The notes beneath the pieces are model-generated. The model was not told the DNA's origin and searched no databases. It saw only the letters and a program-made list of their open reading frames with translations. This document shows positions 43,123-50,747 of a DNA stretch of 64,000 nt, in pieces; the stretch's first letter is position 1; the number at the start of each line of letters is the position of its first letter. The position numbers were made by a program, and so were the translations under genes. The stretch lies in the IMG/VR virus record IMGVR_UViG_3300044846_003474, positions 1 to 64,000 of that record. One strand, written 5' to 3'. The stretch comes from a virus.

Positions 43123-44892
43123 TTATCTATTACCAAATAACCAATTATATTTAATATAATCATCTTTAGATGGTCCTGAATCTCTTGACCATCTGTCATT
43201 TCTTACATTATTATTTGGGATAAGTGGGTCAAAATGTGTTTGTTGTCTTGCCGTGTTATCATTAACTACCGTCCAAGATTCTAACATTATTTTTGTTCTT
43301 TCAACAACCTTTTCTAATTTATTAAAAGATGACTCCCCAACATATATTGCCATAGAAATACCCATAATAAGGTCATCATGTTGACCTCTTTGGTGGTCAG
43401 GTCTACCATTAAGGTAAATAAAAGTGTTCATTTCGTTATATAACCTTACACTACGTATCTTAAACTTATGTCTCACATATTCTTCAAATGCCGCAATAAT
43501 CTGCACACGTTTATTGTTAAAGTTTAATCCCGGTATTTTATCCGCCAATTTTGCATTGTATGACCATATACTTGTAGAATCAATTCCCTCAATGTATAAA
43601 TTTTTATATCCAAGTTCTTGTAGTTTTCTAACTGTTGTAATACCCATACCACCAGTTATATCCACAACAATGAATGCGTTATACATCATTCCCCATTTAT
43701 ATGCAATTTCAGCAAGAGCGTCAGGTGGAATTTTTCCAACATATTCAAATACTTGTTCTCTATCGTCAAAATCAATAATTTGTATGGAAGAAAAGTCTTC
43801 ACTATCCCCACGAGAAACGTCAACACCCATAATATACTTATGTTCAGGTATAGGTTCTTTCCACATCCATAATGAATTACCCATCAATTTACCTGTTGGG
43901 TCCATAAGGGTGTTATTTTTAATATATTCTAATTGTGTATTCTCAAATACGTTATCACCCGAACCTAAAAATTCACAATTTAACTCTTGGTTAATCTTTC
44001 TTTTATCGTATTTAAGTTTTTTAACCATTTTCTCATACCAAGTAGAACATGGTTTATATCCTTTCTTGAAATATGAGTCTAATTCATCATAATCCCTTTT
44101 ATATGGGTCAATGTGAGCAAAGGATATGTGTTTACTCTCATCCTGTTCTTCTTTATTAAGAAGATATTTAACTAAATCTTCAGTTGGAACTAAAAATAAA
44201 TCTTTTGAATATCTTGGATCTCTATACCAAAACATCTCAGAGATTTTGAAGTTATTCATTCCCTTTAATGCTTGATCATATATATCATAATAAATCGGGT
44301 CATAACCATTTGGTGTTGAAACCACAATTACTTTACCCCCTGTGGATAAAGACGCCATACAAGCCGCCCAAAAATCACCATCCGCTTCAATAAATGCGGC
44401 TTCATCAAATACAAGAATTGTGGGGGTAAAACCACGCAAGGCATCTTTTGATGTTGCTACCGCCTTTACCTCAGACCCATTTGTTAATTTATAGTGTTTT
44501 TGTGAATTTTTATCATTTGAGAATCCCGCACCAACCCAACTTGGCCATTGATCAACAAACGTACGTATTTTATTTGCCATTTCCATTGATGTATCCAATT
44601 TGTTGGCAATAATAAGGATTTTTTCAGGTTGTGTTTTTTTAGCAAATACCAACCTTTTTGATATCCACGCACCTGTTACCGTAGACACACCCGCCTGACG
44701 ATATTTTAACGCAATATTCTCTTCATATTCCTCATAGTCATTTAATAACGATATCTGATCGGGAAATAACTCCAATGGTACGTATTTTGAAACTGTATTA
44801 TCGTATGTTTGTAGATATGTTTTTAATGCGTATGGAGTATCTTTCATACACTTCACATATTCCAACATTACCTGTTCTTTAGTTAAACCCAT
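43123..44892 (-). CDS. 17: Terminase large subunit, gp17-like
   Basis: 589 residues from ATG 44892 (MGLTKEQVMLEYVKCMKDTP); the first in-frame start at 44916 overlaps the promoter motif. Packaging ATPase: KYRQAGVSTVTGAWISKRLV (Walker A-like), PTILVFDEAAFIEADGDFW (Walker B plus catalytic E), VIVVSTPNGYDPIYYDIYDQ (motif III). Nuclease: HKYIMGVDVSRGDSEDFSSI with its D, FIVVDITGGMGITTVRKLQ, and HDDLIMGISMAIYVG. It packs DNA into the prohead and cuts headful lengths. Length and order of motifs match T4 gp17. Confidence 0.97.
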   Translation of the reverse strand: MGLTKEQVMLEYVKCMKDTPYALKTYLQTYDNTVSKYVPLELFPDQISLLNDYEEYEENIALKYRQAGVSTVTGAWISKRLVFAKKTQPEKILIIANKLDTSMEMANKIRTFVDQWPSWVGAGFSNDKNSQKHYKLTNGSEVKAVATSKDALRGFTPTILVFDEAAFIEADGDFWAACMASLSTGGKVIVVSTPNGYDPIYYDIYDQALKGMNNFKISEMFWYRDPRYSKDLFLVPTEDLVKYLLNKEEQDESKHISFAHIDPYKRDYDELDSYFKKGYKPCSTWYEKMVKKLKYDKRKINQELNCEFLGSGDNVFENTQLEYIKNNTLMDPTGKLMGNSLWMWKEPIPEHKYIMGVDVSRGDSEDFSSIQIIDFDDREQVFEYVGKIPPDALAEIAYKWGMMYNAFIVVDITGGMGITTVRKLQELGYKNLYIEGIDSTSIWSYNAKLADKIPGLNFNNKRVQIIAAFEEYVRHKFKIRSVRLYNEMNTFIYLNGRPDHQRGQHDDLIMGISMAIYVGESSFNKLEKVVERTKIMLESWTVVNDNTARQQTHFDPLIPNNNVRNDRWSRDSGPSKDDYIKYNWLFGNR

Positions 44893-44904
44893 AAGACATT
44901 TATA

Positions 44905-44912
44905 TATAAATA
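44905..44912 (-). promoter_or_regulatory. Phage TATTTATA motif
   Basis: TATTTATA on the coding strand, 12 bases before the terminase start at 44892. Confidence 0.5.
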
Positions 44913-44914
44913 TC

Positions 44915-44948
44915 AAAACCCCCAGTTATTTTAATAAAAGGGGGTTTT
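44915..44948. terminator. Bidirectional terminator
   Basis: AAAACCCCC / GGGGGTTTT stem with a 16-base AT-rich loop closes the 46337 gene before the terminase promoter. Confidence 0.8.
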
Positions 44949-44966
44949 AAGTATTTGTAGTTTAAT

Positions 44967-46337
44967 TTAGAAACCTAATTTAGATAAGATATCATCATCT
45001 TCATCCTCATCTTCATAGTCTTCATCGTCCCCATCACCTTTATATTTTTTGTAATCTTCTTTCGCCTTAACTAATAATTCATTGAATTTTCGTTTTGCTT
45101 TATCATTATCTCTTGGGTCTTCAGAAACAACATTAGCCATAATTTCTTTTAAGAATTCTTCAGCAGGAACTGCATAAAGTAATCTTTCAAAGAATGGTAA
45201 TAAATCTCTATTTTCAATATTTATCGTTAAATCGTCAGGTAAAAGGAATCTTAATTTTGTGATTAATTCTCCACCTACTCTAAATTGCATTGGTTCATTT
45301 GAAAATACATCTGTTTGTCCCATCACATCTTGAGCCTTTCCTGGTTCCATACCTCTCCATTGTTCTCTTGTTGGTATTGCGGCAAAACCTTTAACTAACT
45401 CATGTAATAAAATAGGAAATATAACACCATTTGCAATAACTAAGTCTTTGTCTTCATCTTCACCATCTTCATCAACACCTGATGATCCAGCGGCACTACC
45501 ACCCATAGCTTCAATTAAATCCTCATCGGTAAAATACATTAAGTCATTTGCCGACATAATTTTATTATAAAGTGGGTATAAACGAGGATCAATTTCATCT
45601 AATCTATCTTTAAATGCTTGGAAAGCAAATTGACCTTTTTTACCTTTACCTTGAATAATTGCGTTAATAACATTTCTTTTTTCAACCTCAAGTTGGAATT
45701 CTTCTTGTGGAGTTAACTCATCAACATCAAACGAGAAATTTGAAGGAATTTCAAATTCAGGCTCCTCTTCCTTTTCCATTTGGAATTCGTTAGGGTTAAT
45801 TCTTTTTTCGTTTAAAAATACCTCAACGTTAATAAATTCAAATTTATACTTTGTTCCAGCTCCGTTTGATGGTTCTTTTTCAATCAATCCCTCATCCATT
45901 GCATCTTCCAAAGTTTTACTATATGGTAACCAACCTTCTTCTTTAGCCGAAATTTCTAAGGCTAAATCTTTTAATTCGTCTTTTTTAGGTGATTCAATTC
46001 CCATAACTTCTCTTACCGCATTCAATTGTTCAACTTGAATCCCGTGTTTAACTCTTGGATCAGTAATATTAATACCCTTATTTGGTCTACCTTGATCATC
46101 AACCATACCATAATAACGTTTAACGTAATCTACAATATCTTTAAATCGTTTTGATGTTATTTTTTCAACATCAGACGTACCACCTCTAAAGGCTTTATTT
46201 TTACCATATAAGTTTTTTTCAGGATTCTCAATATTACTTTGAGTTTTTGGATCCATTCTTTCAGGATAATCTCCATAATCAACAGGAGCTTCTTTAATAA
46301 CCTTATTAATTAAATGTTGTATATATTTATCTTTCAT
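44967..46337 (-). CDS. Hypothetical structural protein, possibly packaged
   Basis: 456 residues. The N-terminal 16 residues MKDKYIQHLINKVIKE|APVD form a helix ending in IKE|A, like other candidate capsid-targeting sequences here. The rest is acidic with helical parts (NVINAIIQGKGKKGQFAFQA, RLYPLYNKIMSANDLMYFTD) and LLHELVKGFAAIPTREQWRG; it ends in an acidic tail (DDEDYEDEDEDDDILSKLGF). No enzyme motif seen. It is in an operon with the next upstream gene (2-base gap). Confidence 0.65.
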   Translation of the reverse strand: MKDKYIQHLINKVIKEAPVDYGDYPERMDPKTQSNIENPEKNLYGKNKAFRGGTSDVEKITSKRFKDIVDYVKRYYGMVDDQGRPNKGINITDPRVKHGIQVEQLNAVREVMGIESPKKDELKDLALEISAKEEGWLPYSKTLEDAMDEGLIEKEPSNGAGTKYKFEFINVEVFLNEKRINPNEFQMEKEEEPEFEIPSNFSFDVDELTPQEEFQLEVEKRNVINAIIQGKGKKGQFAFQAFKDRLDEIDPRLYPLYNKIMSANDLMYFTDEDLIEAMGGSAAGSSGVDEDGEDEDKDLVIANGVIFPILLHELVKGFAAIPTREQWRGMEPGKAQDVMGQTDVFSNEPMQFRVGGELITKLRFLLPDDLTINIENRDLLPFFERLLYAVPAEEFLKEIMANVVSEDPRDNDKAKRKFNELLVKAKEDYKKYKGDGDDEDYEDEDEDDDILSKLGF

Positions 46338-46339
46338 TA

Positions 46340-47221
46340 TTATTTAGTTAAAGCCTGTTTAATTAATCCAATAAAATCTTTTTTCATTTCATCCTTAGTT
46401 TTTATTTGTCCTCTTGGTTTTTCTTTTGTACCAGGGTTTGGATTCTTAAATGGATTGTCTCTTCTTTTTGGTGGAGTTTTAATTCCAGGATCTTTTACGG
46501 GAGCCTCTCTTTCTTTAGTATTCTCCTCCATTGTTCCCATAATTGGCATTCCCATTGTTGGTCTTTTCATACGTTTCATTTCAATTCCTGATTCTTTTGA
46601 AAACATAGTATTTTTTAATGGTTTTCTCAATATCATAGAATCTTGTGATTTTTCATTAATAGTACGAATTAAATCACCTTTACTCATTCTAGGACTAATA
46701 TTTTTTTCAATCAATCTAACAATACTTTCTTCTATAAATTTTTCATCAGATTCATTTTTTTCTTTTTTTTCAGGTGTTGTTTCATAGTCGGTTTTTTTAG
46801 AAGATTCTTTTGCCCATTTACACCATTTTTTTTCTGTTTTTGTTTTACCATTACCACATCTTGCGTAGAACAATCTTTGTTGTGATTTGGATTCAAATTT
46901 TTCAAAAATACCCATACCATCTTCGGTAGCATCTGGGTCGTTAACAACATCTAATGTTGCGTCTTCACCAATTTCAGTCGCTTTAACCATTCCAGTTGGG
47001 TCAACTTTTATATTAACATTACCAATATCGGCTCCTGTTGTTTTTGCGGTTTCAGGAGAAATCTCATAAGTTGTTGCCACTTTTTTTGTGACTTGTTCTT
47101 TATTTTCCTCTTTAGAAATTTTCTCAGATAACACTCTTACCTGTGCCTCATTTAATCTTGCAACGGTGTCAAATTTAAACCCGTGAGATAATAAGTTTAA
47201 AACGTGATCTTTAGTTTTCAT
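46340..47221 (-). CDS. Hypothetical protein, possible internal head protein
   Basis: 293 residues from ATG 47221 (MKTKDHVLNLLSHGFKFDTV), with ARLNE|A at residues 21-26. Middle: acidic then a small Cys-containing part (LFYARCGNGKTKTEKKWCKW). C-terminal part: SIVRLIEKNISPRMSKGDLI, and a Pro-rich linker (VKDPGIKTPPKRRDNPFKNP) with MKKDFIGLIKQALTK at the end. Overlaps the upstream gene by 11 bases. Function unknown; the LNE|A site and the operon suggest a head protein. Confidence 0.6.
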   Translation of the reverse strand: MKTKDHVLNLLSHGFKFDTVARLNEAQVRVLSEKISKEENKEQVTKKVATTYEISPETAKTTGADIGNVNIKVDPTGMVKATEIGEDATLDVVNDPDATEDGMGIFEKFESKSQQRLFYARCGNGKTKTEKKWCKWAKESSKKTDYETTPEKKEKNESDEKFIEESIVRLIEKNISPRMSKGDLIRTINEKSQDSMILRKPLKNTMFSKESGIEMKRMKRPTMGMPIMGTMEENTKEREAPVKDPGIKTPPKRRDNPFKNPNPGTKEKPRGQIKTKDEMKKDFIGLIKQALTK

Positions 47222-47618
47222 ATACCACTTTTTTTTCAAATTCAAGAACGATATCTCGTTCATATAGTTTATCTTTTACGTCTTGTTCTGAATCACCAAA
47301 TTTAAATACTAATCTTTTGACGATTGAGAAATCAACATTGTTATTCTCTTTTTCCCACCCTAATGCTAATACACCATCCATTGAGTCTATAACTGAAAAA
47401 ACATCAGAGTCTTGTACTAACTCCAATGTTATCTCCCCGTTAGTCAAAATCCCAACTCGTTTAATATATTCAACATCAGGAGGAAGTGGGTAACCATTTG
47501 CAGGTTTTGACTCCCAATTTTCACCCCAAACTTCTAATGTGTCTGAGAATATAAATTCATAAAGGTTGTCACCCTTATAATTAGGACCCATACCATTTAT
47601 GTAAATTAATTTATTCAT
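47211..47618 (-). CDS. Hypothetical protein, T4-like operon member
   Basis: 135 residues, compact beta-alpha: MNKLIYINGMGPNYKGDNLY, EFIFSDTLEVWGENWESKPA, DVEYIKRVGILTNGEITLEL, VLALGWEKENNNVDFSIVKR. No domain name, but the sequence is complete and looks like a globular protein. It overlaps both neighbours by 4 to 11 bases and is surely translated with them. Confidence 0.65.
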   Translation of the reverse strand: MNKLIYINGMGPNYKGDNLYEFIFSDTLEVWGENWESKPANGYPLPPDVEYIKRVGILTNGEITLELVQDSDVFSVIDSMDGVLALGWEKENNNVDFSIVKRLVFKFGDSEQDVKDKLYERDIVLEFEKKVVYEN

Positions 47619-49066
47619 ATAACTTGTCCGTTTGGTGTTATTCTAAATTCTTTAATTCCTTCTTTAAATACCAAATTTTTCTTAACGGTAGATCCAACTA
47701 AAATTGCTTTTGGATTTTCTTCCATAAACTTTAAAGAAGATCTTTCTTGTTTAATAGATTCTGATAATTTATAAACTTCTTTTTCGTTTAATTTTTTTAA
47801 AGTTTGTTTTTGTTTTTGTTCTTTTATTAATTTTTCATTTTTGTCAACCGAAAAATAGTTTGAAATAATTTTATCTACTTTAGACTCAGTAAAAAGATCC
47901 TCAAATGTTTCTTCATCATCATATCTTCTAAATTTTTCTCTTGATCCGTGTCTTGGGTATTCATTTTCATACTCATTATATTCTTCATCATCAAATTCAT
48001 TCATTAAATTATCTGACATTTTTGATGTGTATGCCGCTCCAAGATAATCATTAAATGCTCCTCCGAAGTTATCATATTCTTCACCCATCTCAGTTTCAGG
48101 TTGTGGTTCAGTTACTTCACCTTCCATTCCTTCTCCTTCTGTGTCCATTTCTTCACCTTCCATTCCTTCTTCCTCACCATCAATTTCTTCTTCTTCACCT
48201 TCCAATCTTGAGATTATATCTTCAACATCATCTTCTTCCAATGTTGTTAAATCAAGTGCCGATAAAATTGAATTGATTACGTATTTTGTATCATTTGAAC
48301 TCATTTCTTCTTGACCAGTATAAGTTCTAATTTTTTGAGCTAATTTACCTGTAAGTTTTTGAATTATTTTAAATGTAACTTCCTCTTCAGTTGCCGGTTC
48401 CTCTTCAGGTATTGGTACTTCATCAGTCATTGGTACTTCTTCAGGTGCAGGTGCCGCAGCAGGATCAGGGGCAGGTGCCGCAGCGGGATCAGGAGCAGGT
48501 GCAGGTTGTGGCGCTAATAAAGGATCTAATGCGGGGTCACCTTGTTCTTCCATTGGTTGTGGAGTTGGTGGTGCCGCAACAGGAGGTGCCGCAACAGGAG
48601 GTGCCGCAACAGGAGGTGCCGCAACAGGAGGTGCCGCAATTGTTGTTGTGGTAGTTGTTACAGGTTGTTTAGATGTGGAAATTACGTATTTAGTGTCTTT
48701 TTTTTTTTCACCCTCTTGTTCAAAAAGAGAAGTACCACTTTCGTTACCGTGTAGTTGATTGAACTCCCTCGCCATCAAGTTCATTTTCTTCAACGCTTGA
48801 GAATAAGAAGAATAATATCTTCTATTTTTCATAGGTGCAATATAATCAGAAACTGATTCAGATATCGTTTGTTTAATAATATACCCTTGTCTTTCTTTAA
48901 TTATTTCATATGTGTTACCATCAGACAAAGACAACTTATATTCAGATGATTTGTCTTCATTTCTTGGTGTTGGTATATTTTCTTTGTATCTGGCAATTTC
49001 CATAATTCTACGGATCTTGTCCATACCGTCTAATTTCTCACTTCCAATAGGTTTTAATCCTCCCAT
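47615..49066 (-). CDS. Hypothetical head or neck protein with Pro-Ala linkers
   Basis: 483 residues. N-terminal MGGLKPIGSEKLDGMDKIRR is well ordered, then SDYIAPMKNRRYYSSYSQAL. The middle has repeats of PPVAA (five copies, 15 bp each in the DNA, 48575-48645) and APDPAAAP, then a long acidic part (EEEEIDGEEEGMEGEE). The C-terminal part has TESKVDKIISNYFSVDKNEK and ends KEFRITPNGQVI. The acidic middle and linkers are like those of the scaffold. Possible core or neck protein; the order (upstream of terminase) gives no T4 match. Confidence 0.65.
   Translation of the reverse strand: MGGLKPIGSEKLDGMDKIRRIMEIARYKENIPTPRNEDKSSEYKLSLSDGNTYEIIKERQGYIIKQTISESVSDYIAPMKNRRYYSSYSQALKKMNLMAREFNQLHGNESGTSLFEQEGEKKKDTKYVISTSKQPVTTTTTTIAAPPVAAPPVAAPPVAAPPVAAPPTPQPMEEQGDPALDPLLAPQPAPAPDPAAAPAPDPAAAPAPEEVPMTDEVPIPEEEPATEEEVTFKIIQKLTGKLAQKIRTYTGQEEMSSNDTKYVINSILSALDLTTLEEDDVEDIISRLEGEEEEIDGEEEGMEGEEMDTEGEGMEGEVTEPQPETEMGEEYDNFGGAFNDYLGAAYTSKMSDNLMNEFDDEEYNEYENEYPRHGSREKFRRYDDEETFEDLFTESKVDKIISNYFSVDKNEKLIKEQKQKQTLKKLNEKEVYKLSESIKQERSSLKFMEENPKAILVGSTVKKNLVFKEGIKEFRITPNGQVI
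48575..48650. repeat. 15-bp repeat encoding PPVAA
   Basis: Five near-perfect tandem copies of a 15-bp unit (plus strand GGAGGTGCCGCAACA) code for the Pro-Ala linker of the minus-strand gene. Confidence 0.9.
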
Positions 49067-49142
49067 ATCATATTTGTTTTTAAAATATTATTTTTCTATA
49101 TAAATATATCGATAAATAGGTTTATTTGTTGGTTTTATTTTA

Positions 49143-49880
49143 TTATTGTTTCATTGATAGTTTTTTATCAATAATTTTAGTTGGTAGGTCGTATAATTTT
49201 TCAATATAACCATTTCTTCTAAGGAGTTTAAATACCAAATTTTCTAAAGACATTTCACCACCTTTTTCTAATCCACAATTTCTAAAATTTTTTAATTTTT
49301 CTTTATATTTTTTTACAATATTTTTTATTTCTTCAGGGTCTTCGTCTTCTATGTTGTCAACAACACCATCAATAATTCTCATCCATTGTTTGGATCTTTC
49401 TTTAATTAATTCTTTGTCTATAGTTTCTTTATTAATTTTTTTAGGTTCATTAATCCACATATCATAAAGAATTGAATATACCCCACTACTAAATGCTTCT
49501 GTGTTTTCATCTTGAACAAAACACTCAACATCATACCCAAACATATTTATATTATGTTTTTGGTTAAAAATAATTTTTTTCAAATCAAAAAATTCTAAAT
49601 ACAAATCTTTGGTGTTTTCAGAAAATTGATTAAAATTTACAACAATATGTAAATCTATATCTGAATATTTTGACCAATTATAGTTAACAAGAGACCCAAT
49701 CATAATTATGTCGGTGATAATAACATCAACACCTAATGAATCAATAAAAATATTTGAGGTTTCTAAAAGTTTTTTTCTAACTTCAGATTTTATAATATAA
49801 GATTTACCATCTTTTTCCCAAACTTTTGAGTTGAGGTTATCTTGTATTTTAAAACTGTTAATTAATTCTGCATCCATCAT
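49143..49880 (-). CDS. Nucleotidyltransferase (pol-beta fold)
   Basis: 245 residues from ATG 49880 (MMDAELINSFKIQDNLN); the track to 49892 begins at a TTG within the motif. VIITDIIMIGSLVNYNWSKY then SDIDLHIVV is the GSxxNYxxxxxSDxDxxV of pol-beta-type nucleotidyltransferases, with the DxD metal site. The C-terminal helices (EELKERSKQW-type and EDPEEIKNIVKKYKEKLKNF) resemble the partner domain of small NTases. These enzymes add AMP or other nucleotides to RNA, protein or drugs. Substrate unknown; not a MNT/HEPN pair that I can see. Confidence 0.75.
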   Translation of the reverse strand: MMDAELINSFKIQDNLNSKVWEKDGKSYIIKSEVRKKLLETSNIFIDSLGVDVIITDIIMIGSLVNYNWSKYSDIDLHIVVNFNQFSENTKDLYLEFFDLKKIIFNQKHNINMFGYDVECFVQDENTEAFSSGVYSILYDMWINEPKKINKETIDKELIKERSKQWMRIIDGVVDNIEDEDPEEIKNIVKKYKEKLKNFRNCGLEKGGEMSLENLVFKLLRRNGYIEKLYDLPTKIIDKKLSMKQ

Positions 49881-49881
49881 A

Positions 49882-49889
49882 TATAAATA
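49882..49889 (-). promoter_or_regulatory. Phage TATTTATA motif
   Basis: TATTTATA on the coding strand directly before ATGATG of the nucleotidyltransferase gene. Confidence 0.4.
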
Positions 49890-49904
49890 CAACGTTATTA
49901 TAAA

Positions 49905-50150
49905 TTAACTTATCTTATTGTACTTGTATTTTTTTGCAATTTGTAAATTAAAGTAATTACCCTGAGATGGTGCGGATCTAAATTCCGTATATGATTGATG
50001 TGGTACATTATCATATTCATACTTAACCCCATTTTTAAATTCCACAATTAATTTTTTTGTTGCGGTATCATATTCACTTCTTACAACATTAGACGATTGA
50101 ACCTCGTTCAATATCTTTGTACCAATATATTCTTCTTTTAAGATTGCCAT
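49905..50150 (-). CDS. KTSC domain protein
   Basis: 81 residues: SSNVVRSEYDTATKKLIVEF, KNGVKYEYDNVPHQSYTEFR, SAPSQGNYFNLQIAKKYKYN. This is the KTSC fold (Y.....L.v.F.nG..Y.Y..VP...y..l..A.S.G.yfn..I...Y). KTSC proteins occur in phages and next to RNA-related or toxin genes; their biochemical role is not settled. Here the K-T-S-C signature itself is not exact. A short leader with AT-rich motif precedes it. Confidence 0.85.
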   Translation of the reverse strand: MAILKEEYIGTKILNEVQSSNVVRSEYDTATKKLIVEFKNGVKYEYDNVPHQSYTEFRSAPSQGNYFNLQIAKKYKYNKIS

Positions 50151-50188
50151 AATATTTTTATTTTAAATATATTTCTATAAATTAAAAA

Positions 50189-50208
50189 ATCCACCCTTTT
50201 GGGTGGAT
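50189..50208 (-). terminator. Terminator after UVR gene
   Basis: ATCCACCC / GGGTGGAT with a 4-base loop then TTTTTT on minus, 5 bases after the UVR gene stop. Confidence 0.9.
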
Positions 50209-50213
50209 CTTAA

Positions 50214-50585
50214 TTATTTTAACTTGTTTATCTGATCACGATACTCAATGGACTTTTCAAATTCTTGATTCTTTATTGATTCGTCTAATTTAGATTGTAG
50301 TTCAAATATTTTTTCTTTATTCTCCTCCAATTTTTTTATCTTATCTCGTAACTCAACAGCTTCCTCAAAATTTTGATCTTCTATTGCCAAAATTAATTTA
50401 TCTTTTAAATCAATCAAATCATCACCTTCAGTTTTACGAGTCATGTAGGTATAGGAAAAAGATCCATCTGAGGATTTATAGGTTTTTTTAGTCCAATTCT
50501 TATCATCTAAAAATGATGAACTTAAACTCATTCGTTCTGAGAACATTTCATTAAAAATTTTATCAAAATTTCTAAAATTAAACAT
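50214..50585 (-). CDS. UVR-domain protein, possible Clp adaptor
   Basis: 123 residues. The C-terminal two-thirds contains two UVR motifs: LKDKLILAIEDQNFEEAVEL with RDKIKKL, and LQSKLDESIKNQEFEKSIEY with RDQINKL. UVR motifs mediate partner binding in UvrB/UvrC and in McsA, the adaptor/activator of ClpC. The N-terminus (RMSLSSSFLDDKNWTKKTYK then SSDGSFSYTYMTRK) is not McsA-like: no zinc cysteines. The gene is divergent from a ClpC-like gene that has its own UVR-type middle segment, so an adaptor role is attractive but inferred. Confidence 0.75.
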   Translation of the reverse strand: MFNFRNFDKIFNEMFSERMSLSSSFLDDKNWTKKTYKSSDGSFSYTYMTRKTEGDDLIDLKDKLILAIEDQNFEEAVELRDKIKKLEENKEKIFELQSKLDESIKNQEFEKSIEYRDQINKLK

Positions 50586-50607
50586 AGTATTATTTTTTAT
50601 AGTTTAT

Positions 50608-50615
50608 TATTTATA
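50608..50615 (-). promoter_or_regulatory. TATAAATA motif before UVR gene
   Basis: TATAAATA on the coding strand, in the orientation of T4 late promoters, 22 bases before the UVR start. Confidence 0.4.
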
Positions 50616-50651
50616 CTTTTTTTTACTAAATATGTGCCAAACCATAAAATA

Positions 50652-50664
50652 TGACAAAATGTCA
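50652..50664. promoter_or_regulatory. Palindromic operator 1, TGACAnnnTGTCA
   Basis: TGACAAAATGTCA, a perfect 5-bp inverted repeat in the divergent UVR-clpC control region. Confidence 0.65.
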
Positions 50665-50682
50665 GTTAGTATTTTTTTACCA

Positions 50683-50695
50683 TGACAATTTGTCA
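50683..50695. promoter_or_regulatory. Palindromic operator 2, TGACAnnnTGTCA
   Basis: TGACAATTTGTCA, the same half-sites as operator 1. The centres are 31 bp apart, about three helical turns, so both face the same side of the DNA. Confidence 0.65.
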
Positions 50696-50747
50696 AAAGG
50701 TATACTTTTTAAACTTGATTTACTATTTTTTAATAAAACAAAAAGAT

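Noticed and set aside
48391-48754. Plus-strand ORFs rich in PQQEV or RCRNR repeats
   Set aside because: They are shadows of the minus-strand PPVAA and APDP linkers.
49143-50150. MNT/HEPN toxin-antitoxin pair
   Set aside because: The nucleotidyltransferase has the GSx(9)DxD core, but the neighbour is a KTSC protein, with no HEPN Rx4-6H motif.
50214-50585. McsA or UvrB/UvrC homologue
   Set aside because: Only the UVR repeats are shared. Zinc cysteines of McsA and all nuclease or helicase parts of Uvr proteins are missing.
50682-50747. Upstream start of the ClpC-like gene
   Set aside because: It begins within operator 2 and adds a hydrophobic stretch not found in ClpC proteins.
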